64,000 nt of DNA from CAVPGP01 sp963704025 (GTDB lineage Bacteria > Actinomycetota > Thermoleophilia > Gaiellales > Gaiellaceae): positions 186,001 to 250,000 of the forward strand of contig CAVPGP010000005.1 of the NCBI GenBank assembly GCA_963704025.1. Reading direction: 5' to 3'. Positions 42,468-51,829 of this stretch are shown here, in pieces. A model generated the notes under the pieces. That model saw only the letters and a list, made by a program, of their open reading frames with translations, was not told the DNA's origin and ran no database searches. Both the position numbers and the translations under genes were made by a program. Positions within the stretch are counted from its first letter, which is position 1. Every line of letters starts with the position of its first letter.

Positions 42468-44030
42468 ATGCCCGAGCAAATCGACGGGCTTGGAGGAGCG
42501 TCCCGGGGTTTCGACGACGGCGACGAGCCGGTCGACGTCGCGCGCTATCTGGGCGCGCTCCGCCGTGGCGCGTGGCTGATCGCGCTCATCGTCGTCCCGT
42601 TGACGTTGACGGTGCTCGTCGTCTCGCTCGTTCTCCCGAAGACCTATCGGGCGACTGCGAAGCTCGTCATGACGGACACCACGGGCGTCTTCGCGCCGGG
42701 AGACGTCGAGACGGTGAAGCGGCGCCTTGCGACGGTTCAGACGCTCCTCCTCACTCGGAACGTGCTCGACCGCGCCGCGAGACGGCTTCCCGGCGAGTCC
42801 GCCGACACGCTGGACGACAAGGTTCGAGCCTCCGTGGACGGCAACGCGAACATCGTCAACGTCGTCGGGAGCGACGACGACGCCAGGGGTGCAGCCGCCA
42901 TCGCCAACGCCGTCGCGAGCGCCTTCCTCTCGATGCAGCGGAGCGACGAGCAGCGGCAGCTCGCCCAGGCGCGACGCGACCTGCTCGACGCCCTCAACCG
43001 GGCGCGCGGCTCCCCGGACGCGGCAGCGGAGGTCCGCGCGATCCGGGCGAGGCTGAGCGAGCTGACGGTCAGCGCGGCGTCCGCCGGCCAGGAGCTGCAA
43101 CTCGCGCAGCCGGCGCGTCCGCCGACCTCCGCGAGCTCGCCGCGACCTCTGCAGAACACGATCTTCGCCTTCTTCGCCGCGGCGTTCCTCGCGATCCTCG
43201 CCGCCCTCGCCCGGGACCAGCTCGCGCCGCGCGTGGGCGGAGCGCGCGAGTTGAGCAAGCTGACCGGTCTGCCCGCTCTCGCTTCGGTGCCGCTTCCACG
43301 CCGCACGCCGGACGGCGCGCCGAGCAGCCTCGCCGACGACGGCGACGACGAGGCGTACGACGAGCTGCGCGCCGCACTCGAGCTCCGGCTCCCGGTCGAG
43401 TCGCCGCACGTCCTGCTCGTGACGAGCGCGCTGCCGGGCGAAGGGAAGTCCACGGTGACAGCCGGTCTCGGCCGCGCTTTGGCGCAGGCGGGCCACCGGA
43501 CGCTGCTCGTGTCCGCCAACCTGCGCCGGCCGGCGCTCGACGGCCTCTTCGGCCTCGGGGACGCGCCCGGCCTCGCGAACGTGCTCACCGCCTTCCACCA
43601 GAACGGCGAAGTCGGCTCCAACGCCTTGATCGAGCGCGCGGTCAGGCCCGTTCCGGAGGCGCTCGGGCCGGCGGAGCTGCACGTGCTGCCGAGCGGTAGC
43701 ACGAGCGCCAGCCCGGCCAGGCTCCTCTCGACCGGAGCGCTCGTCACCTTCTTCGACGAGCTCGGCCGGAGCAACTACGGCTACGTGCTCGTCGACGGCC
43801 CGCCCCTCCTCGACCTGATCGAGGGTCAGCTGCTCGCGCAATGGGTGGACGGGATGCTCGTCGTCTCGAGGCTCGATCGTCTGACGCCTCAGGCGGCGGT
43901 GGAGCTCCACGAGCTGCTCGAACGAGTGGATGCGAAGGCGCTGGGGCTCGTCGTGGTCGGGAGCCGGGGGCCGCGGCTCCGCCCGCCCCGCCCCGCCTCC
44001 AGGCGCGCCACGGTCTCTCCGGGCCGGTAG
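42468..44030 (+). CDS. Wzz/BY-kinase-like exopolysaccharide co-polymerase
   Basis: A 520-residue protein. Two membrane helices (about 35-56 and 231-248) flank a Wzz-like periplasmic domain. The cytoplasmic P-loop domain has Walker A ALPGEGKSTV (about 322-331) and Walker B VLVDGPPLL (about 441). The Walker A' motif, normally hxDxDxR, reads LLVSANLRRP, so both Asp are replaced. The C-terminus has no Tyr cluster (it ends SRRATVSPGR). It is probably a chain-length regulator without tyrosine autokinase activity (inference). Confidence 0.84.
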   Translation: MPEQIDGLGGASRGFDDGDEPVDVARYLGALRRGAWLIALIVVPLTLTVLVVSLVLPKTYRATAKLVMTDTTGVFAPGDVETVKRRLATVQTLLLTRNVLDRAARRLPGESADTLDDKVRASVDGNANIVNVVGSDDDARGAAAIANAVASAFLSMQRSDEQRQLAQARRDLLDALNRARGSPDAAAEVRAIRARLSELTVSAASAGQELQLAQPARPPTSASSPRPLQNTIFAFFAAAFLAILAALARDQLAPRVGGARELSKLTGLPALASVPLPRRTPDGAPSSLADDGDDEAYDELRAALELRLPVESPHVLLVTSALPGEGKSTVTAGLGRALAQAGHRTLLVSANLRRPALDGLFGLGDAPGLANVLTAFHQNGEVGSNALIERAVRPVPEALGPAELHVLPSGSTSASPARLLSTGALVTFFDELGRSNYGYVLVDGPPLLDLIEGQLLAQWVDGMLVVSRLDRLTPQAAVELHELLERVDAKALGLVVVGSRGPRLRPPRPASRRATVSPGR

Positions 44031-44041
44031 GCCGATCGTCC

Positions 44042-45397
44042 TCACGGCGCGCTCGCCCGCGCCGCTCGCCGCCTCCGCATCGAGCCAGCCCAGATCAGCG
44101 CCGCCAGCAGCCAGAGGTGGCGCCAGTGCAGCGTGTCGATGACGAAGCTGTTGGCGAGAAGCCCGCACCAGGCGCCGAGCAGGGCGGCCGAGCCGATGCC
44201 GTAGGTATCGCGTCCGAGCAGCGCGTTCCGGAGCGCGGCGCCCAGCGTGAAGACCAGCAGCGCGGCGAGCGTGGTCAGTCCGGCGAGACCCTGCTCTCCG
44301 AGGACGCGCGCGTAGGTGCTGTGCGCCGAGATCGGAGCGATCTGCTCGAACTGGCCGGGGCCGGCGCCGAACGGATAGTGCTCGGCCTCGTTGAGCCCGG
44401 CGAGCTGAGCCCCGAAGCGCTGCGAGTCGTAGCTCTGCAGCCGGGCTCGCTCGACGAGGAAGCCGGACGATCCGCTTACGACCACCGCTCCGGCGACGAG
44501 TGCCGCAACGCAGAGGCCGATCCCGAGAAAGGACATCGCCCGGCGCGCGCCGCCGCGGCGGAACGAGAGGACGACGAGCATCACCACTGCGCCGACAGCG
44601 AGGTTCAGCCACGCTCCTCTCGAGAACGAGAAGAGCACGCCCAGGGTGAGCGCGACGAGGCCGATCGCCTTCGTGAGAGGCCTGGCTCGGAGCAGACGGG
44701 GGTGAAGCAGCTCGTCGATCAGGATCAGCGCTGCGGGGACCAGAAACGGCCCAAAGACGTTCGGGTCCTGGAAGAGCGCCCGCGCACGGCCGTCCTCGAC
44801 GAGGAGGTTGGAGCCTGGGAACGCGACGAGCAGCGCGAGGGAGCCGACGAGAGCCGACGCGACGGCCGCGAAGACGTATCCCCGCGCGATCAGGCGCGCC
44901 TGCCGCGACGAGACGACGTAGCCCCCGAGCCACAGCGCGAGCACCCCGAGGTAGAGCGTGATCGAGAAGAACGCGGCGGCGCGCGCGGGATCGACCACCT
45001 CGACGGCCGAGACGAGGTTCAGGGCCGCGAAGACGACGATCGCCAGGACCGCGGGCTTCGGCACGCGGTCGAGGTCGATCCGCCCGCTTGCGGCCGCGAC
45101 GGCGATCACGACGACGAACACGAGGTCGGGGGGCGCCGGGTCGACGGCGACGACTCCGAGCAGCGCGACGCCGAGCCCGACTGCCGCGTCGTAGCGTGCA
45201 AGCGCGAGCCCGAGCGTGCCAACGAGCGCGAGTCCGGCAAGGGCGACGAGGCCGAGCGGGAGCGGATGCCGGGCCAGGACGACGGCGAAAACGAGCGCGA
45301 GCGCGGCCGCGGCGAGGGCGCACGACGCCCTGACGAGCGCCTCGCGGACGCTCACGACTGCCTCGAGGCGGTGACGGGCGACTGCCTCTCCGTTCAT
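44042..45397 (-). CDS. O-antigen ligase/polymerase-like membrane protein (1)
   Basis: A 451-residue protein with 10 or more hydrophobic helices. The Wzy_C-type segment shows FSFSRGAWLNL, then FGAGPGQFEQI and ISAHSTYARVLGEQGLAG, the family's conserved Arg and His/Gly loop. Its ATG overlaps the stop of the second ligase-like gene by 4 bp, so both are co-translated. Likely role: polymerising or attaching the polysaccharide. Confidence 0.83.
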   Translation of the reverse strand: MNGEAVARHRLEAVVSVREALVRASCALAAAALALVFAVVLARHPLPLGLVALAGLALVGTLGLALARYDAAVGLGVALLGVVAVDPAPPDLVFVVVIAVAAASGRIDLDRVPKPAVLAIVVFAALNLVSAVEVVDPARAAAFFSITLYLGVLALWLGGYVVSSRQARLIARGYVFAAVASALVGSLALLVAFPGSNLLVEDGRARALFQDPNVFGPFLVPAALILIDELLHPRLLRARPLTKAIGLVALTLGVLFSFSRGAWLNLAVGAVVMLVVLSFRRGGARRAMSFLGIGLCVAALVAGAVVVSGSSGFLVERARLQSYDSQRFGAQLAGLNEAEHYPFGAGPGQFEQIAPISAHSTYARVLGEQGLAGLTTLAALLVFTLGAALRNALLGRDTYGIGSAALLGAWCGLLANSFVIDTLHWRHLWLLAALIWAGSMRRRRAARASAP

Positions 45398-47414
45398 GGC
45401 CCTCCCTCCCGTGCGGCGCAGTCGGCAGAGAGGCCGAGCACCGGCCGGCAGTCGACCGGCCGGCGACCGAGCGGCGACGCCATCGCCAGCCGGTCGATGC
45501 GCTCGACGAGCGCGGCGGGAACCGGGTCGCCCCGGCGGGCGAAGCCCATGAGGGCGCGGGTGCTCGGCTCGAGCGGATTCAGGCTTTGCGCCCGCTCGAG
45601 GCGCCGCAGCGCAGCGGTCCGTCGTCCCGCCTCGAGATCGAGCACCGCGAGCTCCAGCTGCGGATACCAGTCGGCGGAAGCGCGGTCGAGCGCTCGGCGG
45701 AAGGCCTCGCTCGCCCGCTCGCGATCGCCTAGGCGACGCGCGAGGACTCCGGCGACGACGTCGGGCTCCTCGCTCAACACGTTGAGGCGGCGGGCCCGCT
45801 CGAGCCTGTCGAGCGCAGCCGCGGGATCGTCCCTCCAACCGCGGACGGCGGCTTCGACGTCCCGCGCCGCGAGGCCCGGCAGCGCGCACGAAACCGACGC
45901 TGCGACGAAGCCGGCGGCCGCGAGCCCTAGGACGGCCGGCCGAGGACGCCGGGCCGGGGCTGGGTGCGTCGTGTCGGGCCGCGCGAGGCCGCCGGCCAGC
46001 CCCAGCCAGGCGACCGCCGGGGCGGCGAGCGCCGGGATCTCCCAGAGCCAGTCGATCGACCCGTGCGCGAACCAGTAGGAGAACGAGACGAGGCCCGCGG
46101 CTGCAACGGCGGCGCAGCCCGCATCGATCCGGCGGCTTCGAAGAGCGGCAGCCACCGCGAAGGCGAGAAAGCCGGCGAAGAGGCCCGTGCCAACGAGCCC
46201 GGTCTGGGAAATGAGCCTCAGCTCGATGCTGTGCGGGTAGAGCGGCTCCTCGCGCGTGTGCCGCTCGCGGGCGTAGTCGACGGCGAAATTGTCTGCTCCC
46301 ACCCCGGTGAGCGGCGCGTGCGCGAGCTCGAGTGCGGCCACGCGCCACAGGTCATACCGGCCGGTGGCGAGACCGTCGCTCAGCCGGGACGTGGGCCGGC
46401 CCGAGGCGCCGTCGCCGCGCGCGGCCAGGGCACCGCCTCCCGCCTCGCGCGCGACGCTCGTCACGGCGACCCCCAGCGCGACGACGACCACGGCGCCCAC
46501 GACGAGGCGAGCGAGCCGAGGCGCTCCGGTGCGAAGCTGCCTCCGTCGCCGATCGAGAAGCGCGACGGCGACGCCGGCCGCGGCGAGGAGGACGGCCGAG
46601 AGAACGAACGCCGTCCGCGCAGCAGCCAGCGCCTGCTGCAGGTCCACGCCGGGGTCGGCGCGGTACACGTCGAGCAGCCGCGGGAGCGAGAGCACGGTCG
46701 CCGACCCGACGAGCAGCAGCGTGAGCAGCGACCGCGCCCGGTCGGGCACCAACACGGCGTAGAGCACGAGCGCGAGCGCGAAGGCCGGGAGCGAGCCCCG
46801 GCTCTGGGCGAGCAACCCGAGCTGGAGCAACGCTCCCGTGGTCGCGAGGAGCAGTCCGCGGGCCGGCCACGGCGTCTCCCGCCTCGAGGCGAGGACGGCC
46901 GCCGGCCAGAAGGCAAAGAGGAAGAGCCCGGCGTTCGCATTCGCGTAGCCGACCGGTTCCGCGAGGCGGCCGCCGAGGAAGCCGGACTCCCCGCCGTCCC
47001 CGGCCGCCGCGAGAAAGACCCAGCTGCCGAGCGCCGCCGTAGCGACGGCGAACGCGGCGAGCAGGAGCGCGGCCTCGCGCGGTCGCCAGCGAAGGCAGGC
47101 GAACAGCGTGTAGACCGTGAAGAAGAGCAGCGTCCGGTTCGCCCCGTCCCAGGCGTCGCCCTTCGAATCGGCCCACGCGATCGAGAGGAAGCACCAGAGG
47201 GTGAACGCGGCGAAGAGCGCCGTCGCCCGGACGGCGGGTCGCGGCACGCTCCCGACGCGCGTCGCCGACACCACCGCAGCGAGCACGAGGAAGACAACGG
47301 CGCCCGGATACCAGGCGGTCGGGGCGTAACCGCCTTCGTCGCGCGCCCAGGCGAGGAAGACGGCGACCGCGACGAGCCCGAGGACGAGCGAGGGCGTTGT
47401 AGTGTTGCCCGCAC
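45394..47414 (-). CDS. O-antigen ligase-like membrane protein with C-terminal TPR-like region (2)
   Basis: About 670 residues. The membrane part has about 11 helices and the loop LTGVGADNFAVDYARERHTR with LYPHSIELRLISQTGLVG. After the last helix come about 140 residues of helical repeats (ALDRLERARRLNVLSEEPDV, RASEAFRRALDRAS, ALRRLERAQSLNPLEPST) that look like TPRs. There is no in-frame ATG/GTG/TTG before the first helix; a GTG at 47414 would work if one base were restored near 47400, so the start is uncertain. Confidence 0.78.
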
Positions 47415-47424
47415 GAGGCGAACG

Positions 47425-48549
47425 GTGCGTCGGCGCCCCCGGATCCTGATCGTCGTCACGCTCGCCGAGACGGGTGGCGCCCAGACGTACGTGGCCTCGC
47501 TGCTCCCCGCGCTCGTCGACGAGTTCGAGGTCGTCGTGGCCGCGCACGGGCCCGGCCCGCTCCACGAGGCGGTGCGGAGCGCCGGCGCGCGCTTCGTGGC
47601 GCTCGAGCACGTCCGGCGGCCCCTGAGCCCGTGGCGCGATCTCCGCGGCCTGCTGGAGCTCGTCGCGCTCCTGCGCCGCGAGCGCCCCGACGTCCTGCAC
47701 GCGAACAGCTCCAAGGCCGGCGTGCTCGGGCGCCTCGCCGCTGCCCTGACCGGCGTGCCGATCCGGATCTTCACGGTCCACGGCTGGGCGTTCTCCACTC
47801 ACACCGGCCTCGCCTCGGCGCTGTACAGGTGGGCGGAGCGGGCGCTGCGGCCGCTGACGACGGTCACGATCTGCGTCGCCGAGAGCGAGCGCGCCTCCGG
47901 GCTGGCAGCCCGCGTCTGCGATCCCGAGCGAACGATCGTGATCAGGAACGGCGTCGCTGCCGGCCCACCCGTTCCCGCACGCGCCGACGGCGCCGCGCCG
48001 ACGGTGCTCACCGTCGGCCGCCTGCAGCGTCCCAAGGATCCGCTCACGCTCGCCCGCGCGCTCAGCCTCCTCCGCGCGCCGTTCACGGCCGTGGTCGTCG
48101 GTGAGGGCCCCGACCGGCCTCTTCTCGAGGCCGAGATCCGCCGGCTCGGCCTGGAACGGGCCGTCGTGCTCGCGGGAGACCGCAGCGACGTCGCCGACGT
48201 CCTCGCGCGGGCCGACGTCTTCGTCCTGTCCAGCACTGCCGAGGGGCTGCCGCTCTCGATCCTCGAGGCGATGGCCGCCGGGCTGCCCGTGGTCGCCTCG
48301 TCGGTTGGCGGCGTGCCGGAGGCGGTCGAGGACGGAGAGACAGGCCTGCTCGTGGCGCCGCGGGATCCCGTTCGGCTCGCCGCCGCGCTCGAAGCGTTGC
48401 TCGCCGACCCGGCACTTCGGCGCCGGCTCGGAGCGAACGGCCGCGAGCGCGTTCGCGAGTGCTTCGGGCTGGAGGCGTTTCAGCGGAGCCACGTCGCCGT
48501 CTACCGCCGTGAGCTCGTCGGGCGGGGGTTGGCCGCACCCTCGCCGTAG
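47425..48549 (+). CDS. GT4-family glycosyltransferase
   Basis: A 374-residue GT-B enzyme starting at the GTG at 47425 (VRRRPRILIVVTLAETGGAQ). It contains VLHANSSKAGVLGRLAA, the donor-domain VLTVGRLQRPKDPLTL, VVVGEGPDRPLLE and EGLPLSILEAMAAG with PVVAS. Divergent from the ligase pair and convergent with the deacetylase gene (49-bp overlap at the 3' ends). Confidence 0.9.
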   Translation: MRRRPRILIVVTLAETGGAQTYVASLLPALVDEFEVVVAAHGPGPLHEAVRSAGARFVALEHVRRPLSPWRDLRGLLELVALLRRERPDVLHANSSKAGVLGRLAAALTGVPIRIFTVHGWAFSTHTGLASALYRWAERALRPLTTVTICVAESERASGLAARVCDPERTIVIRNGVAAGPPVPARADGAAPTVLTVGRLQRPKDPLTLARALSLLRAPFTAVVVGEGPDRPLLEAEIRRLGLERAVVLAGDRSDVADVLARADVFVLSSTAEGLPLSILEAMAAGLPVVASSVGGVPEAVEDGETGLLVAPRDPVRLAAALEALLADPALRRRLGANGRERVRECFGLEAFQRSHVAVYRRELVGRGLAAPSP

Positions 48550-49421
48550 CGCAGGCGTCGATAGGTGCCGCGCAGCGGAAGCGGCGTGTCGTGCCCGCCT
48601 CCCAGCTTGGCGCGGAAGTCGAGCAGGCGGTCGCGCGCGTCGATCTGCCGGCGGCGGAGCGCGAGCCGATCCGTATCCGGGTAGTTGACCCCCGGCTCGC
48701 ACGAGACGGCGGTGCCGAAGCCGGCATCGGCCACGAGCCGGCGCTCGCGCTCCCCGAACAGGCCGGCCGGATACGAGAAGGCGGTCACGCGCCGTCCGAG
48801 CCGGTCTTCCAGCTCCGCCTTCGAGCCCTCGATCTCCGTCCGCGCGCGCTCGGCGTCGACCCTCAGCAGGTTGGGGTGCGAGACCGAGTGCGCCTCGAAC
48901 TCGAGCGTGCCCTCGCGGTCGAGCTGGACGATGTGCTCCCAGCTCAGCAGCCGCGGCTTGCCGCGACACCAGGCGAACGTGAACCTGCCGTCCGTGACGC
49001 CGGTCGCGACGAACACGGTCGCCCGGAAGCCTCGCTCGGCGAGGACGCCGAAGGCGTGCTCACCCAGGTCGAGGAAGCCGTCGTCGAAGTTGAGGGCGAC
49101 CGTGCGAGGCGGGATCGTCCCCCTGTTGAGGAGGCGGGCGGCCTCGAGGATGTTGACGACGCTGTACCCCTCGGACGCGAGGTAGTCCATCTGCTCGCGG
49201 AAGCGGCGGGGCGTCACGGCGAGCTCGTCTCGGTCGTCGGAGACGCGGTGGTAGAAGAGGATCCGCAGGCCGCTCGGCTGCGGGCGGCCGCGCGTCCGTG
49301 CGAGCCAGGCAACCGAGAGGGCACTCGTGACCGCCGCCTTGACCGGATAGGGAAGCGACGGCCCGACGCCGGGAATGCCGCCCGGGATGTGCGCCAGCGG
49401 GTCGATCGGAGCCCGAAGGAC
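48501..49421 (-). CDS. Polysaccharide deacetylase (CE4/NodB-like)
   Basis: About 306 residues. Motif 1 is NFDDGF (catalytic base and metal Asp), motif 2 is HSVSHPNL (metal His pair), then FSYPAGLFGERER (substrate groove) and a C-terminal segment. No in-frame ATG/GTG/TTG exists before the start of the conserved part, so the end coordinate marks an approximate start at a GTC; a -10-like TATAGA lies just upstream. It removes N-acetyl groups from the nascent glycan. Its 3' end overlaps the glycosyltransferase by 49 bp. Confidence 0.8.
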   Translation of the reverse strand, partial: VLRAPIDPLAHIPGGIPGVGPSLPYPVKAAVTSALSVAWLARTRGRPQPSGLRILFYHRVSDDRDELAVTPRRFREQMDYLASEGYSVVNILEAARLLNRGTIPPRTVALNFDDGFLDLGEHAFGVLAERGFRATVFVATGVTDGRFTFAWCRGKPRLLSWEHIVQLDREGTLEFEAHSVSHPNLLRVDAERARTEIEGSKAELEDRLGRRVTAFSYPAGLFGERERRLVADAGFGTAVSCEPGVNYPDTDRLALRRRQIDARDRLLDFRAKLGGGHDTPLPLRGTYRRLRYGEGAANPRPTSSRR

Positions 49422-49447
49422 CGATCTATACTCGGGACGGGATTCGG

Positions 49448-50636
49448 GTGGAGAGGAGCCAGCGCGCCTGAGCAGCTCGACGTCGCGATCGTCGGCGCAG
49501 GCCCGTACGGCCTCTCGGTCGCCGCGCACCTGACGCGCGGACGCGTGCGGACCTTCGGCGAGCCGATGCAGACCTGGCGGACCCGCATGCCGCCGGACAT
49601 GTTGCTCCGATCCGACTGGGAGGAGACGTCGCTCTCGGCTCCGGGCAACTCCGGCACGATCGACGTCTGGGCGCGCGAGGCCGGTGAGCCCCGCCAGAAC
49701 CCGATTCCCCTTCAGACGTTCCTGCGCTACGCCGACTGGTTCCGTGGCCGGTTCGTGCGCGAGAACGACCCGAGAGACGTAGCCGAGCTCGATCGCGCCG
49801 GGGGTACCTACCGGCTCGCGACCACGGCCGGGGACGAGCTCGACGCGCGCAAGGTCGTGCTCGCCGTGGGCGTCACCGCCTTCTCCCACGCGCCGCCGCC
49901 GTTTCGCGACGCACTGGGTGACGGCGTCTCGTTCGCGATCGATCCCCAGGATCACGGCGCTCGCCGCGGTCGCCGCGTGATCGTGGTCGGCGGCGGCCAG
50001 GGAGGGCTGGAGGCCGCCGCGCTCGCGGCCCGATCGGGAGCGGAGGTCGAGCTGATCCTCCGGTCGAGGCTGCACTGGTTCGCCGAGCGGGAGCCGTACA
50101 CGCCCCGCGGGCCCCTGCGGCAGCGTCTGTACCGGCTGGCGTACCCGGTCGTCGGCTACGGCCCGCCGCCCCTCAATCGGCTCGCACTCCACCCAGAGCT
50201 GTTCGCGTACGTGCCGAAGCAGCTGCGACGGCGGCTGGCGCGCCGCATCCTCCGAGCAGGCGGATCGCCGTGGCTGCGGGCTCAGGTCGACGGCAAGGTC
50301 GACATCACGGAGGAGCGAACCGTCGTGACGCTCGAGCGGAGAGATGGCGGACTGCGGCTCGGGCTGAGCGACGGCTCCGCAAGGGAGGCGGACGCGGTGA
50401 TCCTCTCGACGGGGTTCCGCTTCTCGCTCGACCGCCTTGCCTTCCTCTCGCCGGCCGTCCGCGCCGGGATCGCCGTCCGGGACGGCTGGCCGGTCCTCGA
50501 CCGTTCGTTCCGCTCGAGCGACCCGGACCTCTTCTTCGTGGGCTACGCCGCGGAGGACCGGTTCGGCCCGATCTCCCGCTTCGTGCCCGGCACGAGGTTC
50601 ACCGCGCACCGTGTCCATGAGGCGCTCGCCCCCTAG
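49448..50636 (+). CDS. FAD/NAD(P)-dependent flavoprotein monooxygenase-like
   Basis: About 395 residues. Two Rossmann motifs: AIVGAGPYGLSVAAHL for FAD and VVVGGGQGGLEAAALA for NAD(P). The rest resembles flavin-containing monooxygenases and lysine/ornithine hydroxylases (LRSDWEETSLSAPG, ILSTGFRFSLDRL). The GTG at 49448 gives VERSQRA and then a TGA; removing one base at about 49470 joins it to EQLDVAIVGAG, so this start is frameshifted or mis-sequenced. Confidence 0.82.
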
Positions 50637-50662
50637 ACGCGCGGCTGCCGGCAGGCACGCGG

Positions 50663-51829
50663 TCACGGCTTCAGAGCGCTCCTCGAGCGGGTTGCCAGGA
50701 GGCGCACGGGCGCGAGCCGCTCGAAGTAGAAGCGGCGCAGCCGGGACGAGCGCTTGAGCCGCAGGCGCAGCCGAATCAGGCCGAGCTCGGCCCCGAGGAG
50801 CGCGCGCCCACGGACCCCGGAAGCGAGACCGAGCCCGTGGCAGAGGGGCTCGAACCGGTCGGCGAGCTCGAGCTTGTAGCGCTCCGCTCCGCCGAGGAAC
50901 TCGACCCGGGTCAGTCCTTCGTCGGAGGCGATCTGGAGCGTGTCGAGCGTGTTGACGAGACCGGGCGAGTAGCGCGCGAGCGCGGGGTCGAACGCGAGCC
51001 GGTGGACGTACATGCAACCTTCGAGGGCGAGGAAGTAGTGGAACGCGATCGCCCGGCCGTCGAGCCTCAGGGTCACGATGCGCGGGACGTCGAGCTCGGC
51101 CAGCCGCTGGATCGCGGCCCGGTGAAACCGCATGCCGGTCGGCGTCACGAAGCCTGACCCGTCCGGCCGGCCTGCCCAGCGGAGCGCGTGGAGGCGGAAG
51201 GCCTCCTCGAGCGCCGCCTCCAACGAAGCGGGCGTCCGCGCGACCGTCACGTCGAGGCGCCCGACGGTGGCGAGCTGGCGCCGTCGCCGCCGGTGCAGGC
51301 TGCGCGTCTTCGCCGACGTCTTCGCCTCGTAGACCGCATCCCAGCTCGGGACGAGATCGAGCACCGGAGCCTCGACTCGCTCGATCACGTGGAGGCGCTC
51401 CGGTCCCAGCGCCGCCACGATGCGGCTCCCGGCCGGGATGCCGTACAGGTCGACGAGGTGGTGCTCGGAGGCGGCCAGCTGCCGAGCCAGCAACCCGGCC
51501 ACCGAGTCGTCGGCGTCGGAGGCGAGCAGGAGATCCGCCAGCGCCGACTGCCGGCCGCCCATGAAGCGCACGACCCGCACTCCCGACTTCGCGCCGACGA
51601 CGAGCGGCAGCGCGCCGAGCAGCCGGCCGTCCTGCCGGACGACGTGCACGGAGAGCGTTCCGCCCCCGCCGCCGTAGTGGCGCCACCATTCGCTGAGCCA
51701 GCAGTGCAGGAGGAACGGGCTAGGCCGGGGCAGCTCGCGGACGAGGTCGTCCCAGTCGTCCGCAAGCGCCTCGAACGTGGCGGCGCCCGACACCGTCTCG
51801 ACGACCGGCAGCCCGGTCGCGACCGTCAT
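50663..51829 (-). CDS. CelD/BcsL-type GNAT acetyltransferase
   Basis: A 388-residue protein of the double-GNAT group found in cellulose and exopolysaccharide loci. It begins with a domain containing PSPFLLHCWLSEWWRHYGGG, and the second half carries AIAFHYFLALEGCMYVHRLA and the ARYSPGLVNTLDTLQ and FLGGAERYKLELADR segments. The start is the ATG at 51829, which overlaps the stop of the next gene (ATGA). It may acylate a sugar or a precursor in the locus. Confidence 0.83.
   Translation of the reverse strand: MTVATGLPVVETVSGAATFEALADDWDDLVRELPRPSPFLLHCWLSEWWRHYGGGGGTLSVHVVRQDGRLLGALPLVVGAKSGVRVVRFMGGRQSALADLLLASDADDSVAGLLARQLAASEHHLVDLYGIPAGSRIVAALGPERLHVIERVEAPVLDLVPSWDAVYEAKTSAKTRSLHRRRRRQLATVGRLDVTVARTPASLEAALEEAFRLHALRWAGRPDGSGFVTPTGMRFHRAAIQRLAELDVPRIVTLRLDGRAIAFHYFLALEGCMYVHRLAFDPALARYSPGLVNTLDTLQIASDEGLTRVEFLGGAERYKLELADRFEPLCHGLGLASGVRGRALLGAELGLIRLRLRLKRSSRLRRFYFERLAPVRLLATRSRSALKP

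Noticed and set aside
41331..45323. A 1330-codon open frame on the minus strand spanning several genes
   Set aside because: Only the first 369 codons (41331-42437) match a glycosyltransferase; the rest is the complement of the Wzz-like gene and other genes, an effect of high GC content.
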